Assembly: GCA_947470885.1 (NCBI GenBank)
Contig: CANIXE010000072.1
Span: forward strand, 1 to 8,650
Source: Planctomycetota bacterium
GTDB taxonomy: Bacteria; Planctomycetota; UBA11346
Length of the DNA stretch: 8,650 nucleotides
Direction: 5' to 3'
Below, piece after piece: positions 1 to 8,364 of this stretch (position 1 is its first letter; every line of letters begins with the position of its first letter). Under the pieces are notes generated by a model that did not search any database, was not told the DNA's origin, and saw nothing but the letters and a program-made list of their open reading frames with translations. The position numbers were made by a program, and so were the translations under genes.

Positions 1-32
1 GGCGGCCCGCCGAACCTTCTTCGGATCTTGTC

Positions 33-1679
33 TTGACGGCCCATCCCCCCGTCGGGACCGTGGCCAATATGCCCCAGGAATCCCACGGCACCCATGATGG
101 GGTCGGCACCGTCCGCCTGAACCGCCGCCGCCCTGCACTTCCGGCCGGGGCGTCCCAAGTCCGGGAAGCGGCCCTGGTGATCGATTGCGGTTCCAGTTCG
201 GTGCGGGCCTTTGTCGCCGAGATCACCGAGGATCACGCCCGCATCTTGGAAGATCTGGTCCATCCCGTGGACCTGACTGCGGGATTCACCGGCGGTAAGT
301 TGGACCGGGTGGCCATGGACCAGGTGGTCCAGGCGGTGTGCGGCATCCTGGCGGTGGGCAAAGGGTATGGCGTGCTGCGGGTGCGGGCCGTCGCCACCAG
401 CGCCCTGCGGGAAGCCAACAACAGCGACGTCCTGGTGGAGCGTCTGCGCACCGCCTGCGGGGTCGACCTGGATGTGATCGACGGCAGCGAAGCCGTCCGC
501 CTGTATTTCGAGGCCCTGCGTCGGACCCTGGTGGAGGACCGGAGGACCCTCCATGGCAACACCCTGTTGATGGACATCGGCGCCGGCAGCACCAGCGCCG
601 GACTGATCCGCCAGGGCAAATTGGTGTATTCGGTGGATGAGCACTACGGCACGGTCCGCTTGTCGGACGCCTTCCAGGAATTGCGGGACAGCCTGGACTA
701 CAGCGTCACCATCGATCGCTTCAGCACCGGTGCGGCGCGGATGATGCTGTCCCGGCTGCCGTCCAAGACGGTAAGCAACCTGGTATTCACCGGGGGCGAG
801 GTTCGCCGCTTGGTGGGTCTGACCGGCAATGAACAGGGCGGGGCCATCGAAACCCTGGAGCCCGAGGCCCTGGAACGTCTATGGACCGAGCTGGCGCCCC
901 TCAGCCCGGCGAAGCGGGCGGAACGCTGCGACCTGCCAGTGTACGATGCGGCGCGGATTCTCCCGGCCCTGGCCCTGATCCGCCACCTCATTGCCCTGTC
1001 CGGGGCCGACAAGGTGTTGGTGCCCCAGATGACCCTGCGGGATGGCATGCTCGCGGACCTGCTGCCCGGGGCCCAGGGGGCCCATCACCTGGAACCCGAA
1101 CACGTTCTGGCCGAGGCCAAACAGTTGGTCACCCGTTACGGCGGTGATCTGCCGTATGCGGAAAATACCGCCCAATTGGCAGTTCAGGTGTTCGACCAGA
1201 CCATCGAACTGCATAACCTGGGATCCCGGGAACGGTTGCTCCTGGAATTTGCCGCGGTGGTCCACGACATCGGCTCGTACATCAACGTCCGCAACCGGCA
1301 CAAACACACGATGTACATTATCCAGTCGGCGGACATTGCCGGGCTGACCCGGCCCGAGCAGGACATCGTCGCCAACGTCGCCCGTTACCACCGGAAATCC
1401 CCGCCGGAACCCCATCACCAGGATTTCATGGCCCTGCCCCGCCGGGCCCGGGTGACCGTGGCCTACCTGGCGGCAATCCTCCGGCTGGCTTACGCCCTGG
1501 ACGTGGAACGCAGCCAACGCATCAAGAAGGTCCGCTGCGTGGTGGATGGCGAACGCCTGCTGCTCCACGTGGATCGCCGGCAGATTGCCCTCGAACGCTG
1601 GTCCCTGGCAGGCAAAGTCCAATTGTTCCGCGAGGTCTTCGGTCTCGACGTCGTCATCATCCCTCGGGGAGAATTCTGA
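33..1679 (+). CDS. ppx: Ppx/GppA-family exopolyphosphatase with C-terminal HD domain
   Basis: Probable cytoplasmic exopolyphosphatase, releasing phosphate from polyphosphate ends (or pppGpp phosphatase, as in GppA). Seen: the ASKHA-fold phosphate-1 motif VIDCGSSSVR (residues 49-58 from the TTG at 33), the TSALREAN motif with Glu127 matching the family's catalytic Glu, a second phosphate motif DIGAGSTS (181-188), a TGGEVRRL motif, and an HD-type metal site with HDIG at 411-414 and later His such as H453. At 548 residues it is somewhat longer than E. coli Ppx (513). The start is uncertain. TTG 33 gives the longest frame inside the window, but the frame stays open to base 3, so the gene could begin upstream. 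ATG 69 (residue 13) is a good alternative; neither has a strong ribosome-binding site. The first ~45 residues look disordered. Oddity: the canonical DIGGGSTE motif lacks its Gly and its final Glu. It precedes ppk1 by 2 bases, implying one polyphosphate operon. Confidence 0.88.
   Translation: MTAHPPVGTVANMPQESHGTHDGVGTVRLNRRRPALPAGASQVREAALVIDCGSSSVRAFVAEITEDHARILEDLVHPVDLTAGFTGGKLDRVAMDQVVQAVCGILAVGKGYGVLRVRAVATSALREANNSDVLVERLRTACGVDLDVIDGSEAVRLYFEALRRTLVEDRRTLHGNTLLMDIGAGSTSAGLIRQGKLVYSVDEHYGTVRLSDAFQELRDSLDYSVTIDRFSTGAARMMLSRLPSKTVSNLVFTGGEVRRLVGLTGNEQGGAIETLEPEALERLWTELAPLSPAKRAERCDLPVYDAARILPALALIRHLIALSGADKVLVPQMTLRDGMLADLLPGAQGAHHLEPEHVLAEAKQLVTRYGGDLPYAENTAQLAVQVFDQTIELHNLGSRERLLLEFAAVVHDIGSYINVRNRHKHTMYIIQSADIAGLTRPEQDIVANVARYHRKSPPEPHHQDFMALPRRARVTVAYLAAILRLAYALDVERSQRIKKVRCVVDGERLLLHVDRRQIALERWSLAGKVQLFREVFGLDVVIIPRGEF
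1666..1672 (+). promoter_or_regulatory. Ribosome-binding site of ppk1
   Basis: The purine run GGGGAGA lies inside the last codons of the upstream phosphatase gene, 9 bases before the ATG at 1682. It is the clearest Shine-Dalgarno-like site in the window. It supports ATG 1682 as the ppk1 start and fits translational coupling of the two genes. Confidence 0.6.
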
Positions 1680-1681
1680 TC

Positions 1682-3850
<2,169 letters not shown>

Positions 3851-3940
3851 TCAGCGGATGGTGCCCAAGGCTGCGGTCAATTGCGCGGCGGTGATCTGCA
3901 AGTTGCCCCGCCAAGTGCGGTAGGCGGATACGGGGTTGGA
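3851..3940 (-). pseudogene. Possible C-terminal remnant of a reverse-strand gene
   Basis: Read on the minus strand, 29 sense codons end in a TGA (complement of 3851-3853) that directly abuts the ppk1 TGA at 3848-3850. The peptide begins SNPVSAYRTWRGN and ends QLTAALGTIR, and looks like an ordinary amphipathic protein end. By hand count, 25 of 29 third codon positions are G or C, against 14 and 18 at positions one and two. This is the bias expected of coding DNA in a GC-rich genome. The frame is closed upstream by TAA (complement of 3941-3943), and it contains no ATG or GTG, so it is not an intact gene. It could be the decayed tail of a convergent gene or a chance effect in GC-rich DNA. The product is not recognised. 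Confidence 0.25.
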
Positions 3941-3949
3941 TTAGCACCG

Positions 3950-3964
3950 CCGGGCCTTGCCCGG
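3950..3964. repeat. Hairpin, 6-bp perfect stem with 3-base loop
   Basis: CCGGGC and GCCCGG flank a CTT loop. It lies about 100 bases after the ppk1 stop and could be part of a transcription end, but no T-run follows on either strand, so an intrinsic terminator is not supported. Confidence 0.35.
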
Positions 3965-3993
3965 GGATGCGGCGGCCCCTTTGGCTGAATCCC

Positions 3994-4003
3994 ACTCCGG
4001 AGT
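3994..4003. repeat. 10-base perfect palindrome
   Basis: ACTCCGGAGT is a perfect palindrome. Its CCGGA half (3997-4001) can also pair with TCCGG at 4016-4020, giving a fold that competes with the nested hairpin at 4013-4047. Possible operator or RNA element; no factor is recognised. Confidence 0.3.
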
Positions 4004-4012
4004 TTAAGCTGG

Positions 4013-4047
4013 CGGTCCGGCCCGCGCCCTGAGGGGTGCAGCGACCG
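4013..4047 (+). other. Nested stem-loop candidate in the intergenic RNA
   Basis: An outer 5-bp stem (CGGTC 4013-4017 with GACCG 4043-4047) encloses an inner 6-bp stem (GCGCCC 4024-4029 with GGGTGC 4034-4039, one G-U pair) closed by a TGAG loop. If the operon transcript starts upstream, this lies in its leader. No known riboswitch motif was recognised. Confidence 0.3.
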
Positions 4048-4050
4048 GTT

Positions 4051-4060
4051 GGAAATTTCC
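4051..4060. repeat. 10-base perfect palindrome
   Basis: GGAAATTTCC is a perfect palindrome about 100 bases before the start of the exported-protein operon. Its TTTCCC half (4056-4061) can alternatively pair with GGGAAA at 4074-4079. A dimeric-repressor site or RNA hairpin is possible; neither is proven. Confidence 0.3.
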
Positions 4061-4124
4061 CCGCTGGGTTCACGGGAAACCTGTCAACGGGAGGGGGGGT
4101 GGGGCGTACAAGGTGGGTCGGATC

Positions 4125-4158
4125 TGAAAGCCGTTTTCACCTGTAGAAAAGTATTTTC
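4125..4158. promoter_or_regulatory. Tandem inverted repeats before the operon start, candidate operator
   Basis: Two hyphenated palindromes lie side by side and end 2 bases before the ATG at 4161. The first is TGAAA-5 bases-TTTCA (4125-4139); the second is GAAAA-GTA-TTTTC (4146-4158). The half-sites alternate GAAA/TTTC, and the stretch is clearly more AT-rich than its surroundings. It could be an operator overlapping the promoter or start, or a translation-blocking hairpin. No consensus of a named regulator is recognised. Confidence 0.35.
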
Positions 4159-4160
4159 CC

Positions 4161-7100
4161 ATGCGCGCCAAACGTCTGCTTTCCAGGATGCTGATCCTGG
4201 GTTCCTTTCTTGGTGCGGGCTTGCTATCCGCAGTGGAGCCTGCGGCCAAGGACCAGGCGCCCAAGGCCCAGGATGGGCTGGCGGAAGTCAAGGCCTTGCT
4301 GGCGGCGGTGGATCCTGAAGCCGTGGATCTGGCCATCGCGGACCTGATCGCCACCCAGGGGGACCGCTATCCCCAGGGACGGGACTACCAATCCCGGCTG
4401 GCTGCCCTGGCGCCGGCGATCACTGCGGCCAAATCAGCCAAGGTCGCCCCGGACGAGGCCTCCCTTCGTCGGATTTTGGGGGATCTGCGCCAATACCAGG
4501 CTCTCAGCCAACAAGCCCTCCTCGCCAATCCCCTCTTGGATGCAGAACGTCTGCTCCTGGTCCGGCGCTCGCCGAAGAACCTGGGCCTGCCCGCCAATTG
4601 GCAGGGCAATACCTCGATCTCCCTGGATGGTTACGATAACGAGCTGATGGTCCTGTCGCCGGTACGCCCGGGGGGCACCCTCACTTCGCTGTACAAGCCG
4701 GACAAGAGCCGGTTTGTTGGTGATCTGGATCTCCACTTCGACGGGAAGAAGGTCCTGTTCTCCATGCCCGGCGGGGTGAACGAGCGCTGGCAGCTCTGGG
4801 AAATGCCGACGGAGGGCGGCACTCCGAAGCAGCTTACCAAAATTGAGGATAAGGATCTGGATGCGTATGACGGCGCGTACCTGCCGGATGGCGGGGTGGT
4901 GTTCATGTGCAGCGCCACGTTCCAGGGGGTGCCCTGTGTCGGTGGCGCGGATTACGTCGCCAACTTGTACCGGATGGATGGGGATGGCGGGGCGATGCGC
5001 CGGCTGTGCTACGACCAGGAGATGAACTGGTCGCCGATGGTGATGCACGATGGGCGAGTGCTCTACACCCGTTGGGAATACACCGACACCGCCCACTATT
5101 TCACCCGCCTGCTGTTCACCATGAATCCCGACGGCACCGGTCAGCAGGCGGTGTACGGCAGCAACTCCTACTGGCCGAATTCGATGTTCTACACCCGGCA
5201 GGTGCCCGGGGCGCCGTCGAAGCTGATCACCATTGTCTCCGGCCATCATGGGGTGAAGCGGGCGGGCGAACTGATCCTTCTGGATCTCGCCAAGGGTCGC
5301 CATGAAACCGCCGGTGTGGTCCAGCGCATCCCCGGCCGGGGCAAGATCGTCGAACCCAAGATCGCCGATCAGCTGGTTGAGAATTCCTGGCCGAAATTCC
5401 TTCACCCCCAGCCCCTCAGCGACAAGTATTTCCTGGTGTCCTGCCAACTAAATGCCAAAGCCGACTGGGGCATCTACCTGGCGGACGTGTTCGACAACCT
5501 GGTGCCGATCTGCACCCTGCCGGGACAGGCGCTGTTGGAACCGACGTTGCTCAAATCTTCCGTGCGCCCCCCGGTCATCCCGGATCGGGTGCGGCCCGAG
5601 GCCAAGGACGCCACGGTGGTCCTCACCGACGTCTATTCCGGCCCCGGCCTGGCGGGCATCCCCCGGGGCTCGGTGAAACAGCTTCGCCTGATCTCCTACC
5701 ACTTCGCCTACCGCAACATGGGCAGCCACGACAAGGTGGGCCTCCACAGCGGTTGGGACATCAAGCGGATCCTGGGCACCGTGCCGGTGGAGGCGGATGG
5801 TTCGGCCTCGTTCAGCATCCCCGCCAACCTGCCGGTGGCGGTCCAGCCCTTGGACGCCCAGGGCCGGACCCTCCAAACCATGCGCAGCTGGTTTTCCGGC
5901 CAGCCCGGCGAGGTGGTGTCCTGCGTCGGTTGTCACGACCAGCAGAACAGTGCCCCGCCAGCCAAGGGCACCCTCGCCAGCCGTCGGGCCCCGTCCCCCA
6001 TCACGCCTTGGTACGGCCCGGCCCGGCCCTTCGCCTTCGTCAACGAGGTCCAGCCCGTCCTCGACCGGAACTGCGTGGCCTGCCATGACGGCAGCGCCGG
6101 CAAACCCGCCCCCAGCTTCGTCAACAAGGTGCCGCCGAAAAACTACACCGACGATGTGGCCTACCTGGGCCTGCATCCCTTCGTCCGCCGGCCGGGCCCG
6201 GAAAGCGATTACCACCTGTTGAAGCCCATGGAGTACCACACCAGCACCAGCGAACTGATGCAGATGCTGGCCAAGGGCCACCACGGCGTGGTTCTGGACG
6301 GGGAATCCCAGGACCGGCTGAACACCTGGATCGATCTCAATGCCCCCTGGCGCGGCTCCTGGGACATGGCCGCCACCCCGGATCCCCGGGTCATCCGGCG
6401 CAAGGAACTGGATGCCCGCTACGATGCCAACCCCATCGACACCGAAGGAGAATACGCCATCGCCACCGCCGCCCGCAAGGCCCAGGGCCCGGTGACGCCC
6501 ATCGTCCCCCCGAACCAACCTACGGTTTCGGTGGAGGCACCCAAGGTTTCCGGCTGGCCGTTCACCGCTGCGGAGGCAGTCCAGCGCCAGCAGGCCGCCG
6601 GTGGTGAGAGCAAGCGCAGTGTGGACCTGGGGGATGGTACCACCCTGGAATTGGTCCGAATCCCCGGGGGCAGCTTTGTCATGGGCGACGCCGCCGGTGA
6701 CGCGGATGAACGACCCTTGGCCCCGGTGAAAATCGCCGCCCCGTTCTGGATGGGCCGGGTGGAAATCACCAACCGCCAGTTCGCCCGCCTTGATGCCGCC
6801 CATGACAGCCGCTACATCGACCAGCAGTGGAAGGACCACACCACCCCTGGTTATCCCGCCAATCTGCCGGACCAGCCGGTGATCCGGGTGACCTGGCACC
6901 AGGCCCGGGCGTTCTGCGCCTGGCTGGCCCAGCGCACCGGGGCCAAGGTGGACCTGCCCACGGAAGCCCAGTGGGAATGGGCCTGCCGGGCGGGTACCGA
7001 CAGCGCCTTCAGCTTCGGCGGCCTGGACGTGGACTTCAGCCCCTTCACCAATCTGGCGGACTATTCCCTTACCGCCTTCGCGGTCCGCGGGGTGAATCCC

Positions 7101-7442
7101 CAGCCAATCAAGAATCCCGGCCCCAACGATGCCTTCATCCCCCGGATCGATCAGCGCAATGATGGGCAGATGATCAGCGCCCCGGTGGGGACCTACCTGG
7201 CCAATCCCTGGGGCTTGAGGGACATGCACGGGAACGTCGGGGAATGGACCCGCAGCGATTACCGGCCCTACCCGTATCAAGCGGATGGCCGGGATGGCGG
7301 TGCCGTTGACGTGCCCAAGGTGGTCCGGGGCGGATCCTGGCGGGACCGGCCCTACCGGGCGCGTTCGGCTTTCCGTTCAGTCTACCAGCCCCACCAGCCG
7401 GTCTACAATGTCGGCTTCCGCATTATCATCGAGGACCCATGA
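4161..7442 (+). CDS. Exported diheme HZS-alpha-like propeller protein with C-terminal SUMF1/FGE-like domain
   Basis: Large extracytoplasmic c-type cytochrome; substrate unknown. Domains seen: signal peptide (~1-24, basic start, hydrophobic core, cut near LLSA/VEP); helical region (~30-150) leading to LLLVRR and LPANWQGN; a TolB/WD40-like propeller (~165-460) with VGDLDLHFDGKKVLFSM, Cys250 and Cys259, RVLYTRWEYTD (~299-309) and MNPDGTG (321-327), resembling the middle domain of hydrazine synthase alpha; two heme c motifs, CVGCH (588-592) and CVACH (638-642), the second in a planctomycete-type cytochrome setting (QPVLDRNCVACHDG); and an FGE-like domain (~830-1093) with IPGGSFVMGD (834-843), DLPTEAQWEWACRAG (931-945), HGNVGEW (1023-1029), RGGSW (1056-1060) and NVGFRI. 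The two Cys used by true FGEs after GGS are absent, so sulfatase-activating chemistry is unlikely; a structural, C-type-lectin-like role is possible. ATG 4161 has no Shine-Dalgarno site but gives a proper signal peptide. Annotating it as hydrazine synthase would be wrong: relatives are widespread outside anammox bacteria. Confidence 0.87.
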   Translation: MRAKRLLSRMLILGSFLGAGLLSAVEPAAKDQAPKAQDGLAEVKALLAAVDPEAVDLAIADLIATQGDRYPQGRDYQSRLAALAPAITAAKSAKVAPDEASLRRILGDLRQYQALSQQALLANPLLDAERLLLVRRSPKNLGLPANWQGNTSISLDGYDNELMVLSPVRPGGTLTSLYKPDKSRFVGDLDLHFDGKKVLFSMPGGVNERWQLWEMPTEGGTPKQLTKIEDKDLDAYDGAYLPDGGVVFMCSATFQGVPCVGGADYVANLYRMDGDGGAMRRLCYDQEMNWSPMVMHDGRVLYTRWEYTDTAHYFTRLLFTMNPDGTGQQAVYGSNSYWPNSMFYTRQVPGAPSKLITIVSGHHGVKRAGELILLDLAKGRHETAGVVQRIPGRGKIVEPKIADQLVENSWPKFLHPQPLSDKYFLVSCQLNAKADWGIYLADVFDNLVPICTLPGQALLEPTLLKSSVRPPVIPDRVRPEAKDATVVLTDVYSGPGLAGIPRGSVKQLRLISYHFAYRNMGSHDKVGLHSGWDIKRILGTVPVEADGSASFSIPANLPVAVQPLDAQGRTLQTMRSWFSGQPGEVVSCVGCHDQQNSAPPAKGTLASRRAPSPITPWYGPARPFAFVNEVQPVLDRNCVACHDGSAGKPAPSFVNKVPPKNYTDDVAYLGLHPFVRRPGPESDYHLLKPMEYHTSTSELMQMLAKGHHGVVLDGESQDRLNTWIDLNAPWRGSWDMAATPDPRVIRRKELDARYDANPIDTEGEYAIATAARKAQGPVTPIVPPNQPTVSVEAPKVSGWPFTAAEAVQRQQAAGGESKRSVDLGDGTTLELVRIPGGSFVMGDAAGDADERPLAPVKIAAPFWMGRVEITNRQFARLDAAHDSRYIDQQWKDHTTPGYPANLPDQPVIRVTWHQARAFCAWLAQRTGAKVDLPTEAQWEWACRAGTDSAFSFGGLDVDFSPFTNLADYSLTAFAVRGVNPQPIKNPGPNDAFIPRIDQRNDGQMISAPVGTYLANPWGLRDMHGNVGEWTRSDYRPYPYQADGRDGGAVDVPKVVRGGSWRDRPYRARSAFRSVYQPHQPVYNVGFRIIIEDP

Positions 7443-8359
7443 CCTGCCCTTCCTTCCGTCTGCTGCCCGTCCTCCTGCTGTTGGGTGGTGTGGCCATCGC
7501 CGCCGAACCAACGCCGCCGGCCAAGGGTCACCGATTCCTCTCCTGCGGCCATGGGAATGGGGAACTCACCATCACGGATGCCGAGGGGAAGGTGATTTGG
7601 ACCCAGCCCACCAACGGCCAGAGCAATGACTGCACCTGGCTGGCCAACGGCAACGTGGTCTGGGCCCGGACCTCCGGCGCCTCGGAGGTGACCCCGGACC
7701 ACAAGATCGTTTGGAAATACGACGGTCCCAAGGGCACCGAGATCCATTCCGCCCAGCCCCTGGAGGATGGTCGGGTCCTGCTGATGCAGTGCGGTATCCC
7801 AGCAAAACTGCTGGAGATCGACCGGGCCACCAATGCCATCGTCAAAGAGCTGGTCATCCCCACTCCAGTCACCAACGTCCACAATCAATTCCGGATCATC
7901 CGCAAGACCCCGGCGGGCACCTACCTGGTGCCCCACCTGGGGGAGAAAAAGGTGGTGGAATACAATCCCGATGGCTCGGTGCTGCGAACCTTTCCCGCGG
8001 AAAAACCGTTCTATGCAATCCGCCTGCCGGATGGCCATACTTTGATTTCCGAGGGGGATTCCCACGCCTTCAAGGAAGTGGACACGGAGGGCAAGGAGGT
8101 TTTCCGGGTCAACGAGAAGGACCTGCCGGGCAATCAGCTCCTGTACGTGACCTCCCTCCAGCGCCTGGCCAACGGCAACACCGTGGTCGCCAACTGGCCG
8201 GGCCACAACAAGGCGCTGAACGGCAAGCAGCCCCAGGTGTTCGAGTTGACTCCGAACAAGCAGATCGTCTGGAGTTTCCAGGACTGGAAGGGCCACGGCA
8301 TGATGTCGTCGGTCCAGGTTCTGGACACCCCTGACGTCATCACCCGCCCCGCCCGGTAA
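7439..8359 (+). CDS. Exported six-repeat beta-propeller protein (PQQ-like/SMP-30-like fold)
   Basis: 306 residues, predicted to be exported: hydrophobic signal peptide with probable cleavage at AIA/AEP (residue 21/22). Six repeats carry a D/N-x-G-K-x-V-W-type turn and strand (about residues 44-54, 84-92, 125-136, 173-184, 212-222 and 267-278). They alternate with L-x-D/N-G-x-strand motifs (LANGN 68, LEDGR 108, TPAGT 157, LPDGH 196, LANGN 243). Spacing is ~40-50 residues, as expected for a six-bladed propeller. Propellers with this WD/PQQ-like pattern bind ligands, cofactors or partner proteins; no catalytic residues or heme motifs are visible, so no reaction is assigned. The ATG overlaps the upstream stop (ATGA, 4 bases), a sign of translational coupling and joint function with the diheme protein. 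A GAGGA at 7431-7435 lies unusually close (3 bases) to the start. Fold confident, function unknown. Confidence 0.78.
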   Translation: MTCPSFRLLPVLLLLGGVAIAAEPTPPAKGHRFLSCGHGNGELTITDAEGKVIWTQPTNGQSNDCTWLANGNVVWARTSGASEVTPDHKIVWKYDGPKGTEIHSAQPLEDGRVLLMQCGIPAKLLEIDRATNAIVKELVIPTPVTNVHNQFRIIRKTPAGTYLVPHLGEKKVVEYNPDGSVLRTFPAEKPFYAIRLPDGHTLISEGDSHAFKEVDTEGKEVFRVNEKDLPGNQLLYVTSLQRLANGNTVVANWPGHNKALNGKQPQVFELTPNKQIVWSFQDWKGHGMMSSVQVLDTPDVITRPAR

Positions 8360-8364
8360 AACCC

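Larger units (their letters stand above)
3851..4160. other. Intergenic region between polyphosphate unit and cytochrome operon
   Basis: This 310-base gap is the only substantial non-coding stretch. It contains a possible reverse-strand gene remnant next to ppk1, a cluster of short hairpins and 10-base palindromes in the middle, and two AT-richer inverted repeats in the last 40 bases before the ATG at 4161. No tRNA, known riboswitch consensus, hairpin with a U-run, or convincing -35/-10 pair was found. The promoter of the downstream operon is expected here but cannot be placed. Confidence 0.7.

Noticed and set aside
3950..3964. Intrinsic terminator of the polyphosphate operon
   Set aside because: A good short stem, but no T-run follows on either strand.
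3930..4120. A known riboswitch (cobalamin, TPP, c-di-GMP, glycine) before the operon
   Set aside because: Hairpins are present, but none of the conserved core sequences of these classes could be matched by eye.
5448..7280. A 610-codon open frame on the reverse strand inside the large cytochrome gene
   Set aside because: It lies fully within a gene with clear domain motifs, has low-complexity Gly/His/Val-rich content and no recognisable motif. Long antisense frames are common in GC-rich coding DNA.
4161..7442. Calling the large protein a hydrazine synthase subunit and the organism anammox
   Set aside because: Only the family fold is shared. No beta or gamma subunit genes or other anammox genes are in the window, and the SUMF1 fusion is common in non-anammox bacteria.
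7403..8296. Reverse-strand open frame of 297 codons across the six-repeat propeller gene
   Set aside because: The forward frame has a signal peptide and regular propeller repeats; the reverse frame has neither and mirrors the forward third-position bias.
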